From Chimaeribacter arupi (GTDB taxonomy: Bacteria > Pseudomonadota > Gammaproteobacteria > Enterobacterales > Enterobacteriaceae): a DNA stretch of 64,000 nucleotides. The stretch's first letter is position 1, and the number at the start of each line of letters is the position of its first letter. The notes beneath the pieces were generated by a model. It had not been told where the DNA came from. It did no database searches and was given only the letters and a program-made list of their open reading frames with translations. Below are positions 26,458 through 35,636 of the stretch, in pieces. The position numbers were made by a program, and so were the translations under genes. The DNA is taken from contig NZ_PJZI01000001.1 of assembly GCF_002858805.1 (NCBI RefSeq), forward strand, positions 248,001 to 312,000, in the 5' to 3' direction.

Positions 26458-28455
26458 TCAAAACCGGGCGCTGACGCCGAGGTTATACATAAACTGCTCG
26501 CCGCTGCTGAGGCCGCCGGTCTGGGAGACGGCCGCAAAGGCCGCGACGTTGTCAGTCAGCGGCAGGTTAGCCCCAACCGTGACGTCTACCCAGTTAGTGT
26601 CCTGCGTGGCGCTGGTACGGGAAAAACGGGTCTGGGTCGATTTAATCCCGCCGCCGGCGCGGTAGATATCGTCGCCGAACTGGTGCTGATAACTCAGCTC
26701 CGCATAGGGATTAATGCGGGTAAAGCGTGCATCCATCCGCCAGCCCAGTGCGCCAATCTGCGAATGGTAGGTCTGGTCGTCAAACCGCATGGCGGTGCTG
26801 CGGCTGCTTTTCTCACTGTAACCGTCCACGCTGCTGTAATCCCAGGCAAACTGCGCCATCGGGCCGGTGGTCAGCCAGCTTGCGACCGGGAAATCCCAGC
26901 CTGCCGTCAACCGGGCGCCCACCTGTTTGCCGTCAGTGTCGCCCTCTTCCCGGCGGGTGGCCTCGCCCAGCCGCATACTGCGGTTGATGTCATCGAAATT
27001 CACCGTCGCCCAGTGCACATCGGCATTAAACCAGCCATTTTCAGCGACGTTCACCGTGCTGTAAGCCGACAGCAACCAGCCGCGCGCCTTGTAGTTATAG
27101 CGGCTGGAGGGGCGCTGGCGGTCGTCGGCACCGGCCAGCAGTGCGCCCACCAGCCAGGTGTCGGTCAGCTGGTAATCCATGCCGATACTGACGTTATGCG
27201 AGGTGGCGTTGCCGTCCCCTGCTGCCGTATTGGCGCTGTACTCCATATGCTGCCCCATATAACCGCCGAACATACCGAGGCTGCCCTGTGGGTTAGGGGT
27301 GGTGCGCAATTGCTGGAAGCGGCTGTCGAGGATCCCTTGCGCGTTGCGCCCCAATGCCAGCGTGGCCTGGTTCAAAGCCACTGCCTGCGCCGGGCCGTCC
27401 AGCACGGACTGGATATAGTCGGCGATCAGCGCGTGGGTCTGTGGGCTGGGGTGCAGGTGATCGGCAAACAGGAACGCCTGGCTGCTGCTGAAGCCGGGCG
27501 TGGCGGCATTACACAGCGCCGCAGAGAGCCCCGGCGGGCAGGCCATACCGGCGGTGTTGGTCAGGCCATAAATCGCCGGATCGATAAGCACTTCATTCAG
27601 CAGGCCGTCCACGTCCACACGCACGATATTGCCGCCGGTCGCGGCCAGCGCGGCGTCTTCCGTCTGGTTATACACCGCTGTCAGTGTGCCCGCCGCCGTG
27701 GCGAGCTGGTCATAGGCAGCGATTAAGGTCTGCGACAATGTCTGCGCCACGGCATCGGGCGCGCCGGTGGATTGTACCGCGGCGGTCAGGGCCTGATGGA
27801 TAGCCGTAAGGCGGGCCGCGGCGTCAATCGTCCGCTGGCTGTTGAGCACGCTATAAGCCGCCTGCAACGCCGCGTCGGCATTGGCCGGCAGCGCCGCCGT
27901 GATCACCAGCTCCATGATCGCCGGCGTCAGGCCGATGTTCGGCACCGTCGGCACAATCACCGTGCCGGCCCCGGCATTGACCAGCGCCTGCACCTGCCCG
28001 GCGGCGGCACCGGCACTGGCGGCCGCTACCGCGGCAGCGGTGTCGATATTCAACGCGGCCGCCGCCAGATCATTCCCGCCGACCCAGTGAATGTAGAGGC
28101 CATCACGGTCAGCCTGCCCGCCGGTCAGGCTCAGATATTCACTGACCTGATCGCCGGTAGTATTGTAAAGGGGGTCGGTTTCCGGCACGGCGGTAGCGCC
28201 GCCGGTGGCATAGTTGGTTCCGCCGGATTGCGAGGGCGCCAGCGTCTGCCCGGCGCGTTCCGCCAGGATCTCATCATAGAGCGCGGCATCGGCACCGCTG
28301 TAGGTAAAGCGGCCAATATTCCCGGAATCACTCAGGCTGTCGCCAAAGACATATACCGCGTCATAGGCCTGCGCTGAATTACTTCCCCACAACATCATTG
28401 CCACTGCCAGTGCAGCCGCTTTTTTACGGCCGTCAGATTTTTTTATCTCCGGCAT
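26458..28455 (-). CDS. Autotransporter GDSL esterase/lipase (EstA-like)
   Basis: A 665-residue type V secretion protein. It has a signal peptide (cleavage after AQA, residue 30), then a GDSL hydrolase passenger with block I FGDSLSDSGN (nucleophile Ser40), block III GGND and the catalytic Asp/His pair in FADHLHPS. An alanine-rich helical insertion occupies about residues 130-260. The C-terminal autotransporter beta-barrel covers about 400-665 and ends in the outer-membrane signature VSARF. Such enzymes stay anchored in the outer membrane and hydrolyse esters and lipids outside the cell. GGAGT precedes the ATG by 6 nt. Confidence 0.9.
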   Translation of the reverse strand: MPEIKKSDGRKKAAALAVAMMLWGSNSAQAYDAVYVFGDSLSDSGNIGRFTYSGADAALYDEILAERAGQTLAPSQSGGTNYATGGATAVPETDPLYNTTGDQVSEYLSLTGGQADRDGLYIHWVGGNDLAAAALNIDTAAAVAAASAGAAAGQVQALVNAGAGTVIVPTVPNIGLTPAIMELVITAALPANADAALQAAYSVLNSQRTIDAAARLTAIHQALTAAVQSTGAPDAVAQTLSQTLIAAYDQLATAAGTLTAVYNQTEDAALAATGGNIVRVDVDGLLNEVLIDPAIYGLTNTAGMACPPGLSAALCNAATPGFSSSQAFLFADHLHPSPQTHALIADYIQSVLDGPAQAVALNQATLALGRNAQGILDSRFQQLRTTPNPQGSLGMFGGYMGQHMEYSANTAAGDGNATSHNVSIGMDYQLTDTWLVGALLAGADDRQRPSSRYNYKARGWLLSAYSTVNVAENGWFNADVHWATVNFDDINRSMRLGEATRREEGDTDGKQVGARLTAGWDFPVASWLTTGPMAQFAWDYSSVDGYSEKSSRSTAMRFDDQTYHSQIGALGWRMDARFTRINPYAELSYQHQFGDDIYRAGGGIKSTQTRFSRTSATQDTNWVDVTVGANLPLTDNVAAFAAVSQTGGLSSGEQFMYNLGVSARF

Positions 28456-28642
28456 GGGGACTCCAAAGAGCCATCAGGCTATATCAAGGAACAGAATAGG
28501 TTACGCCAGCACAATCAGGATTGGTTTACTTTTGCTTTAATTTTGCACAATGCAAGTATAACTATTGTTCGCTTCTGACGGGCGTCAAGGTATCTGATTG
28601 AAAAAATGCAGGAGGTCGCACAGGTTGGGGAAAAGAGGGCAT

Positions 28643-28668
28643 AAAAAACCCCGGCACGGCGGCCGGGG
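28643..28668 (-). terminator. Terminator of the small lipoprotein gene
   Basis: CCCCGGC / GCCGGGG stem after the stop codon, followed on the minus strand by six T. Confidence 0.85.
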
Positions 28669-28677
28669 CGGGCAAGA

Positions 28678-28848
28678 TTACGATTGCGGCTGGCCTACCG
28701 GCCCGGCGCCCAGCGTGCCGCCCGGCGATGCCTGGCCACTCGGCGCGTGCGGGCGGCCATCCTCTTTGACGGCGCTGCTCTGGTGTGAACAGCCCGCCAG
28801 TGACGTTAATGCGGTGACCACCAGCAGGAGCGTTGACAGCTTTTTCAT
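28678..28848 (-). CDS. Small lipoprotein of unknown function (56 aa)
   Basis: A 56-residue protein. The leader MKKLSTLLLVVTALTSLAGC has a clear lipobox (SLAGC, Cys20); the mature 37 residues are hydrophilic, Gly/Pro/Ser-rich and probably unfolded. GAGG lies about 8 nt before the ATG at 28848, and a strong terminator follows the stop. The longer open frame upstream lacks these signals. No family recognised. It lies alone between the esterase and tag. Confidence 0.75.
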   Translation of the reverse strand: MKKLSTLLLVVTALTSLAGCSHQSSAVKEDGRPHAPSGQASPGGTLGAGPVGQPQS

Positions 28849-29029
28849 ATAACCACCTCGTTGTAAAGGGAATAAAGGTCTTTCTGAAAACGTGAAAACT
28901 AAAGCATAGACAAGGAATCGCCACCTTACCGGCTGATTTTCCTTTGCATTCATCCAGGACGCACCCCGGCCGCCGCGCTATGATTCGGTATACGCCGTTA
29001 TTGCCTGTCCGGGAGAGAGGGAAACCGTT

Positions 29030-29593
29030 ATGTTGCGTTGTCGCTGGGTCAGCGCTGACCCGCTGTATATCGACTATCACGATCATGAGTGGGGCGTGCC
29101 GCAGCACGACAGCCGCGTGCTGTTTGAGATGCTCTGCCTGGAAGGGCAGCAGGCCGGGCTTTCCTGGATCACGGTGCTGAGAAAACGTGCCCATTACCGC
29201 GAATGTTTTCATGATTTTGACCCGCACAACGTGGCGGCGATGACGCCTGCGGATGTCGACAGGCTGATGCAGGACGCCGGGCTTATCCGCCACCGCCGCA
29301 AGCTGGAGGCGATCATTATCAATGCGCGCGCCTGGCTGGCCATGGCGGAAGCGGGCGAAGATTTCACCCGCTTTATCTGGGGGTTTGTTGACCACCAGCC
29401 GCAGCTGAACCGCCCGCAGGGCGCGGCGATCCCGGCCAAAACTGCCGCGTCGGAGGCGCTCTCTAAGGCGTTGAAGAAACGTGGCTTTACCTTTGTCGGC
29501 CCGACCATCTGTTACGCCTTTATGCAGGCGTGCGGCCTGGTGAACGATCATCAGGCGGACTGTTTCTGTTGCCCGGAGCAGGCCACGGTATGA
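29030..29593 (+). CDS. tag: 3-methyladenine DNA glycosylase I (Tag)
   Basis: A 187-residue cytoplasmic DNA repair glycosylase that removes 3-methyladenine. It has the same length as E. coli Tag. The zinc-snap residues are present: Cys4, the His of YHDHEWGVP, and the His and Cys of NDHQADCF near the C-terminus. GLSWITVLRKR and FVGPTICYAFMQACGLV are family hallmarks. It overlaps yiaC by 4 nt (ATGA), so the two are co-translated as in E. coli. Confidence 0.97.
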   Translation: MLRCRWVSADPLYIDYHDHEWGVPQHDSRVLFEMLCLEGQQAGLSWITVLRKRAHYRECFHDFDPHNVAAMTPADVDRLMQDAGLIRHRRKLEAIIINARAWLAMAEAGEDFTRFIWGFVDHQPQLNRPQGAAIPAKTAASEALSKALKKRGFTFVGPTICYAFMQACGLVNDHQADCFCCPEQATV

Positions 29594-30024
29594 TCCGGGC
29601 GTTCCGGCCGGCGGATATGGAGCCGCTGATGGCGCTGTGGCTGGCGAGCACCATCGCCGGGCACCCGTTTATTGAGGCGCGCTATTGGCATGAAAGTGCG
29701 CCGCTGGTGCGCGAAGCCTATCTGCCGCGTGCCGATACCTGGGTGGATGAGCGCGACGGCGGGCTGGCCGGGTTTATCAGCGTGATGGACGGCCGTTTTG
29801 TCGGCGCGCTGTTTGTGGCACCTGCACGCTTCGGCACCGGTGTGGCGGATGGCCTGATGGCCTGGGTGCAGCAGCGCTTTCCCCTGCTCAGCCTGGAAGT
29901 CTATATGCGCAACCACCGGGCGGTGGCCTTTTACCGCAAATGGGGGTTTGTGCCGCAGCGGAAACTGCGCCACCGCGACACCCACGCGATGACGCTGATC
30001 ATGGCGTGGAAAGCGCAGCCCTGA
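29590..30024 (+). CDS. yiaC: GNAT acetyltransferase YiaC
   Basis: A 144-residue GNAT-fold N-acetyltransferase; E. coli YiaC acetylates protein lysines. Visible elements are WLASTIAGHPFIEARYW, the beta4 segment GRFVGALFVAP, and SLEVYMRNHRAVAFYRKWGF for acetyl-CoA binding. The usual RxxGxG/A loop is altered (ARFGTGVADGL), reading G-T-G-V. Translation is coupled to tag. In E. coli bisC separates yiaC from yiaD; here it is absent. Confidence 0.88.
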   Translation: MIRAFRPADMEPLMALWLASTIAGHPFIEARYWHESAPLVREAYLPRADTWVDERDGGLAGFISVMDGRFVGALFVAPARFGTGVADGLMAWVQQRFPLLSLEVYMRNHRAVAFYRKWGFVPQRKLRHRDTHAMTLIMAWKAQP

Positions 30025-30188
30025 CCCGTAACATTTTGAGAATTATCTCTAGCACTTTTCTTAGTTTTCCCGGTCATAATGCCCCTCTGCCGCGCGGTTG
30101 GCCCGGTAGCTCAAAAGATAATGACCTGTGCTTGATTAATTAGGTGAGGGCACTCTTCACCATGCTGACTTGTTACAAAGGATCGACA

Positions 30189-30851
30189 ATGAAAAAACGT
30201 ACGCTGATTGTGGCCGGCGCGCTTAGCCTGTCACTGGCCCTGGCGGGCTGTACCACCAACCCTTACACCGGTGAGCGTGAAGCCGGGAAAGCCGGCATCG
30301 GTGCCGGGCTGGGGGCCGCACTGGGCGCAGGCGTCGGGGTGCTCTCCTCCTCCAAAAAAGACCGCGGCAAGGGCGCCCTGATCGGCGCGGCAGCCGGGGC
30401 AGCCCTGGGCGGCGGCGCAGGCTACTACATGGACGTGCAGGAAACCAAACTGCGCCAGAAAATGCAGGGCACCGGCGTCAGCGTGACCCGCGAAGGCGAC
30501 AACATCGTGCTGAATATGCCGAATAACGTCACCTTTGATACCGACGCCAGCAACCTGAAACCGGCCGGGGCCAATACCCTGTCCGGCGTGGCGATGGTAC
30601 TGAAAGAGTATGAGAAAACCGCCGTCAATGTGATCGGCTATACCGACAGCAGCGGCGCGCGTGCACACAACATGACGCTCTCCCAGCAGCGTGCAGACAG
30701 CGTCGCCAGTGCGCTGATCACCCAGGGCGTTTCAGCCGCGCGCATCCGCACCAGCGGTGCCGGCCCGGACAACCCGATCGCCTCCAACAGCACCGCAGAA
30801 GGCAAAGCGCAGAACCGCCGCGTTGAGATCACCCTCAGCCCGCTGCAATAA
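30189..30851 (+). CDS. yiaD: OmpA-family lipoprotein YiaD
   Basis: A 220-residue outer-membrane lipoprotein. Lipobox LAGC (Cys21) is followed by a glycine-zipper region (residues 35-85, GAGLGAALGAGVGV and GAAAGAALGGGAGYY). The C-terminal OmpA-like peptidoglycan-binding domain (NVIGYTDSSGARAHNMTLSQQRADSV) completes it. It matches E. coli YiaD, a multicopy suppressor of bamB temperature sensitivity. AAGGA lies 6 nt before the ATG at 30189. A terminator follows. Confidence 0.95.
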   Translation: MKKRTLIVAGALSLSLALAGCTTNPYTGEREAGKAGIGAGLGAALGAGVGVLSSSKKDRGKGALIGAAAGAALGGGAGYYMDVQETKLRQKMQGTGVSVTREGDNIVLNMPNNVTFDTDASNLKPAGANTLSGVAMVLKEYEKTAVNVIGYTDSSGARAHNMTLSQQRADSVASALITQGVSAARIRTSGAGPDNPIASNSTAEGKAQNRRVEITLSPLQ

Positions 30852-30873
30852 ACGCTTTTCCGTGACGAACAAA

Positions 30874-30900
30874 GCCCGGTGCCGTGCGCCGGGCCTTTCT
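30874..30900 (+). terminator. Terminator of yiaD
   Basis: A 9-bp stem (GCCCGGTGC / GCGCCGGGC, one G-T pair) followed by CTTTCT. Confidence 0.7.
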
Positions 30901-30958
30901 GCTCTGCCCCCACTCTGTGCTACTCTCGCTGCGTCTTCCCTGCCGCGTGGAATCTCCT

Positions 30959-31963
30959 ATGTCACTGAAAGCGCTGGCCCGTGAGCTGGGCCTCTCCGTC
31001 ACCACCGTCAGCCGGGCGCTGAACGGCTATGACGATGTGGCCCCCGCCACCAAACAGCGGGTGGATGCCGCTGCCCAGCGCATGGGTTACCGCCCCAACA
31101 CGCTGGCGCGCCGCCTGAAAATGGGCAAGATCGATGCCGTGGGGTTGCTGTTTCCGTTCGAACCGCGCCCGTTGAACAACTCGGCGTTCATCGAGATGGT
31201 AGGGAGCATCAGCCATGAACTGGCGCGCCAGGAGATCGATCTGCTGCTGGTGGCCGAGGAGCAGGAACCCGCAGGCATAGCGCGGCTGATTGAAAGCAAA
31301 CGGGTGGATGCGCTGCTGGTGGCGCACACCCAGCCGGACGACCCGCGCCTCCAGGTGCTGCAACAGATCGGTTTCCCTTTTCTGGCGCTCGGCCGCAGCC
31401 GGCTTACCCAGCCTTACGCCTGGTTCGATTTCGATAACCATGCCGGTACGCTGCTGGCGGTGAACCACCTGGTCGCGCTCGGCCACCAGCGCATCGCCTA
31501 TCTGGGGGAAACCAGCCCGCAGACGTTTGTCGGCCAGCGCCGCCAGGGCTTTCTGGACGGTATGCAGAGGCACGGATTGCCGCTGCCGCCGGCGTATCTT
31601 GGCCGGATTTTGCCGACCCGCCGCGCCGGTTACCAGGCGACGCGCGCGCTGCTGGCCCTGCCGCAACCGCCCACGGCCCTGATCACCGACAACAATATGC
31701 ACGGCGAAGGCGCGGTGATGGCGCTGCATGAGGCGGGGCTGCTGGAGAGCGGCCAGGTTTCGCTGGTGATCTATGACGGCCTGCCGCCTGACAGCCTGAT
31801 TGACCTGCCGATCACTGCCGTGACCCAGGCGACACGCGAAGCGGTCGGGCGGCAGATCGCGGAAATGACGCTGGCGCTGATCCGCGGCGAGCCGGTCAGT
31901 GGCTTGCAGGTACTCTGGCAGCCTGCCTTACAGCCCGGCATCAGCTCCCATCCCCTGCGTTAA
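30959..31963 (+). CDS. LacI-family regulator of the alpha-galactoside cluster
   Basis: A 334-residue LacI/GalR repressor. The N-terminal helix-turn-helix (ARELGLSVTTVSRALNGYDDV) and hinge helix (TLARRLKMGK) precede a periplasmic-binding-protein-like effector domain. It lies just upstream of, and in line with, the alpha-galactosidase and permease genes, and a perfect palindromic LacI-type operator stands between it and them. It is likely the local repressor, like RafR. GGA lies close to the ATG at 30959. Confidence 0.87.
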   Translation: MSLKALARELGLSVTTVSRALNGYDDVAPATKQRVDAAAQRMGYRPNTLARRLKMGKIDAVGLLFPFEPRPLNNSAFIEMVGSISHELARQEIDLLLVAEEQEPAGIARLIESKRVDALLVAHTQPDDPRLQVLQQIGFPFLALGRSRLTQPYAWFDFDNHAGTLLAVNHLVALGHQRIAYLGETSPQTFVGQRRQGFLDGMQRHGLPLPPAYLGRILPTRRAGYQATRALLALPQPPTALITDNNMHGEGAVMALHEAGLLESGQVSLVIYDGLPPDSLIDLPITAVTQATREAVGRQIAEMTLALIRGEPVSGLQVLWQPALQPGISSHPLR

Positions 31964-32033
31964 CCGTCACGCTTTCCGCCGCTTCCCCGATAATTTTTTA
32001 TCCTGATCACACATCCCACACCTTTTTCTATCC

Positions 32034-32051
32034 ATCCGAAACGTTTCGGAT
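32034..32051 (+). promoter_or_regulatory. LacI-type operator upstream of the alpha-galactosidase
   Basis: ATCCGAAACGTTTCGGAT is an 18-bp perfect palindrome with the central CG typical of LacI-family operators, 45 bp before the start codon. Confidence 0.8.
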
Positions 32052-32095
32052 CAATGCTTACCGTGCTGATTCACGCTTTTTCACGGAGTTTTGTC

Positions 32096-34222
32096 ATGGA
32101 TAACCCAATTTGCCGCCTGACCAGCCCTGCCACGGATGTCGTGATCCGTTGCACCCCGGTGGCTGAAATTCTCTACTGGGGGCCGCACCTGCCGGCTTTC
32201 AATGCTGAAGATATCGCGACCCTGAGCCGCCCGGTGCCGAATGGGCGGCTGGATGTGGATGTGCCGCTGACCCTGGCGGCAGAGAATGGCCGCGGGCTGT
32301 TTGGTTCACCGGGTGTGGAGGGGCACCGTGACGGGCTGGACTGGTCACCGGTGTTTACCACCTGCCGGGTCGAGCAACAGGACAACGGCGTGGTGATCAC
32401 CGGTGAGGATCAGCAGGCCGCCCTGCGTTTCACCAGTGAAGTGCACCTGGATGCACAAAGCGGCGTACTGCGCGTGCGCAATACCCTGACCAACCTGCAT
32501 ACGCAGCCTTATCAGGTCGGCCGCCTCGCCGTGACCCTGCCGCTGCCGGAACAGGCGGCAGAGGTGATGGGCTTCCACGGCCGCTGGGTACGTGAGTTCC
32601 AGCCACACCGCACCCACCTGTCGCATGGCGGCGTGGTGCAGGAGAACCGCCGCGGCCGCACCTCCCATGAATATTTTCCCGGCATGATCCTCGGCCAGCC
32701 CGGCTTTTCAGAGCAACAGGGCGAGGTCTGGGGCGTGCACCTGGGCTGGAGCGGCAACCATCGCCTGCGCGCCGATGTGAAAACCGACGGCCGCCGCCAG
32801 GTGCAGGCCGAAGCGCTCTATTTTGCCGGTGAGCAGAGCCTCGGCGCGCAGCAGAGCCTCAGCACGCCGTGGCTCTACGCCAGCTACAGCAGCACGGGTA
32901 TGAACCTGATGAGCCAGCAGTTCCATCGCTATGTCCGCAGCCAGATCCTGCGCTTCCCCAGCGCCCGCCCGCGCCCGGTGCACCTCAATACCTGGGAAGG
33001 GATCTATTTTGACCACGACCCCAGCTACATCATGGCGATGGCCACCCAGGCCGCCACGCTTGGCGTTGAGCGCTTCATCATTGATGACGGCTGGTTCCGG
33101 GGGCGCGACCATGACCGCGCCGCACTGGGCGACTGGTATCTGGATGAGAAAAAATACCCCAATGGCCTGGCACCAGTGATTGAGCACGTTCACCAGCTGG
33201 GTATGGAGTTCGGCATCTGGGTCGAGCCGGAGATGATTAACCCGGACTCCGATCTCTACCGCGCGCACCCGGAGTGGCTGCTGGCGCTGCCGGGCTATCA
33301 GCAGCCGCCGGGGCGCTTCCAGTACGTGCTCGATTTAAGCAACCCGGCGGTGTTTGATTACCTGCTCACGCGCATGAGCTGGCTGCTGGGCGAGCATGAT
33401 ATCCAGTATGTGAAGTGGGACATGAACCGCGAGGTCGTGCAGCCGGGGCATGAAGGGCGGGCAGCGGCGACCGCGCAAACCACACAGTATTACCGGTTGC
33501 TGGATACGCTGATGGCGCGCTTCCCGCAGGTGGAGTTTGAGGCCTGCGCCTCCGGCGGCGGCCGCATCGACTATGAAGTGCTCAAGCGCAGCCACCGTTT
33601 CTGGACGTCTGACAACAATGATGCCCTGGAGCGCCAGCGCATCCAGCGCGGCATGAGCTACTTCTTCCCGCCCGAGGTGATGGGGTCGCATATTGGCGCC
33701 GATCGCTGCCATGCGACCTACCGCCGCCACGACATCCAGTTCCGCGGCCTGACCGCGCTGTTCGGCCATATGGGGATTGAACTCGACCCGGCCAACGCCG
33801 GTGAGCAGGAACAACACGCCTTTGCGCACTATATTCAGTTGCACCGCCAGTGGCGCGACCTGCTGCACAGCGGCGACAGCGTCCGGCTTGATCACCCTGA
33901 CCCGGCCACACTGGCGCACGGGGTGATAAGCCCGGCGCGCGACCGGGCGATTTTCTGCGTGGCCCAGCTGGCGATGCCCACGTACTCGATGCCGGGGCGG
34001 TTGCGTATTCCGGGATTGCTGCCGGATGCCCGCTACCGCGTGACCGTGCTGGACGCCCCGCCGGTGATAGCCGAAGAACAGGGCGGCCATGTGATGCGGG
34101 TGCTGCCCGGCTGGCTCAGCGCACCGGTGGAAGCCGGCGGCAGCTGGCTGGCTCAGGCCGGGCTGGCGCTGCCGGTACTTGACCCGGAAAGCGCCCTGCT
34201 GTTGGGCATTGAACGCTGTTAA
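32096..34222 (+). CDS. rafA: Alpha-galactosidase, GH36 (RafA-like)
   Basis: A 708-residue cytoplasmic glycoside hydrolase that frees galactose from raffinose, melibiose and related sugars. The nucleophile Asp lies in YVKWDMNRE and the acid/base Asp in [32 protein letters not shown] is the GH36 substrate loop. Length equals plasmid RafA of E. coli. The ATG at 32096 has GGAG 8 nt upstream; an in-frame ATG at 32054 lies close behind the operator and is not preferred. It is followed by a terminator and then the permease gene. Confidence 0.92.
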   Translation: MDNPICRLTSPATDVVIRCTPVAEILYWGPHLPAFNAEDIATLSRPVPNGRLDVDVPLTLAAENGRGLFGSPGVEGHRDGLDWSPVFTTCRVEQQDNGVVITGEDQQAALRFTSEVHLDAQSGVLRVRNTLTNLHTQPYQVGRLAVTLPLPEQAAEVMGFHGRWVREFQPHRTHLSHGGVVQENRRGRTSHEYFPGMILGQPGFSEQQGEVWGVHLGWSGNHRLRADVKTDGRRQVQAEALYFAGEQSLGAQQSLSTPWLYASYSSTGMNLMSQQFHRYVRSQILRFPSARPRPVHLNTWEGIYFDHDPSYIMAMATQAATLGVERFIIDDGWFRGRDHDRAALGDWYLDEKKYPNGLAPVIEHVHQLGMEFGIWVEPEMINPDSDLYRAHPEWLLALPGYQQPPGRFQYVLDLSNPAVFDYLLTRMSWLLGEHDIQYVKWDMNREVVQPGHEGRAAATAQTTQYYRLLDTLMARFPQVEFEACASGGGRIDYEVLKRSHRFWTSDNNDALERQRIQRGMSYFFPPEVMGSHIGADRCHATYRRHDIQFRGLTALFGHMGIELDPANAGEQEQHAFAHYIQLHRQWRDLLHSGDSVRLDHPDPATLAHGVISPARDRAIFCVAQLAMPTYSMPGRLRIPGLLPDARYRVTVLDAPPVIAEEQGGHVMRVLPGWLSAPVEAGGSWLAQAGLALPVLDPESALLLGIERC

Positions 34223-34230
34223 CCCGATCA

Positions 34231-34254
34231 GGCCGGGCAAACGCCCGGCTTTTT
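34231..34254 (+). terminator. Terminator between alpha-galactosidase and permease
   Basis: A perfect 7-bp GC stem (GCCGGGC / GCCCGGC) with an AAAC loop and five T. The permease starts 28 nt later, so this likely acts as an internal attenuator. Confidence 0.8.
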
Positions 34255-34281
34255 ATGACAGGCCGTGCAAGGAAAAACCTT

Positions 34282-35556
34282 ATGAATTCACCCGTCTGTA
34301 CTTACAAAAATAACAGGAACTTCTGGATTTTCGGCGCTTTCTTTTTTCTCTATTTCTTCATTATGGCAACCTGCTACCCGTTCCTGCCGATCTGGCTGGC
34401 AGATGTCATTGGCCTGAGCAAAACCGAGACCGGCGTGGTGTTTGCCAGCATGTCGCTGTTTGCCATTGTGTTCCAGCCCATATTCGGCCTCATTTCTGAC
34501 AAGCTCGGCCTGAAAAAACACCTGTTATGGGTGATCGCGGTGCTGCTGTTCTTCTTTGCGCCGTTCTTCCTCTATGTGTTCGCGCCGCTGCTGCGCTTTA
34601 ACGTGCTGCTGGGCGCGCTGTGCGGCGGGGCGTACATCGGCTTCGTGTTCGCCGGCGGCTCCGGGGCCACCGAAGCCTATATCGAACGGGTAAGCCGTAA
34701 CAGCCACTTCGAATATGGCAAAGCGCGGATGTTCGGCTGTTTTGGCTGGGGGTTGTGCGCCTCCACCGCCGGGATCATGTTCAGCATCAACCCGGACATC
34801 GTGTTCTGGATGGGCTCCGGCGCGGCGGTGTTGCTGATGCTGCTGTTGCTGATTGCCAAACCCCAGGAGAACCGCAATGCCGTGGTGGTGAATGCCCTGG
34901 GGGCGAATGCCCGGCAGTTCAGCCTGAAACAGGTCGGCGAGCTGTTCCGGATGCGCGCGCTGTGGCTGTTTATCTTCTACATCATTGGGGTGGCCTGCGT
35001 GTATGACGTGTTTGACCAGCAGTTCGCCAACTTCTTCAAGACGTTCTTTACCTCCCCGCAGCACGGCACCGAGGTGTTCGGCTTTGTCACCACGGCCGGT
35101 GAGCTGGCCAACGCGCTGATCATGTTCTGCTCGCCGTGGATCATTAACCGCATCGGCGCAAAAAATACGTTGCTGGTCGCGGGCACCATTATGTCCGTGC
35201 GGATTATCGGCTCGGCATTTGCCACCAGTGCCGCAGAGGTGATCGTGCTGAAAATGCTGCACGCGCTGGAAGTGCCGTTCCTGCTGGTGGGGGCCTTCAA
35301 ATACATTACCGCCATTTTTGACACCCGCTTCTCCGCCTCTATCTACTTGATTGGCTTTTGCTTCTCGAAACAGCTGGCGGCGATTTTCCTCTCTGCATTC
35401 GCCGGATCAATGTATGACCGCATCGGCTTCAGTGACACTTATTTCATTCTCGGCGGCATTGCGCTGAGCGTGACGGTGATTTCCGCCTTTACCCTCAGCA
35501 GCCGCCCGAAAAGCCTGCCGGACACGGATGCCCTGCCCGGCCGCGCCGCCTCATAG
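34282..35556 (+). CDS. rafB: Oligosaccharide:proton symporter, LacY/RafB family
   Basis: A 424-residue major facilitator of the LacY/RafB/CscB family. The N-terminus [27 protein letters not shown] and loop [15 protein letters not shown] are typical; length matches RafB (425). It imports raffinose or melibiose together with a proton. AAGGA precedes the ATG. With the upstream alpha-galactosidase it makes a minimal raf-type set; no sucrose hydrolase (RafD) is present. Confidence 0.9.
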   Translation: MNSPVCTYKNNRNFWIFGAFFFLYFFIMATCYPFLPIWLADVIGLSKTETGVVFASMSLFAIVFQPIFGLISDKLGLKKHLLWVIAVLLFFFAPFFLYVFAPLLRFNVLLGALCGGAYIGFVFAGGSGATEAYIERVSRNSHFEYGKARMFGCFGWGLCASTAGIMFSINPDIVFWMGSGAAVLLMLLLLIAKPQENRNAVVVNALGANARQFSLKQVGELFRMRALWLFIFYIIGVACVYDVFDQQFANFFKTFFTSPQHGTEVFGFVTTAGELANALIMFCSPWIINRIGAKNTLLVAGTIMSVRIIGSAFATSAAEVIVLKMLHALEVPFLLVGAFKYITAIFDTRFSASIYLIGFCFSKQLAAIFLSAFAGSMYDRIGFSDTYFILGGIALSVTVISAFTLSSRPKSLPDTDALPGRAAS

Positions 35557-35564
35557 CAGCCAAA

Positions 35565-35592
35565 AGCGGCTGCCGTATATTCGGCAGCCGCT
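35565..35592 (+). terminator. Hairpin after the permease gene
   Basis: A perfect 11-bp stem (AGCGGCTGCCG / CGGCAGCCGCT) with a TATATT loop. No T-run follows, so it may be a weak terminator. Confidence 0.5.
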
Positions 35593-35636
35593 GCAGTATG
35601 GTAGTCTCCGGTGTCAGTTAGCCAGGAGGATATGCA

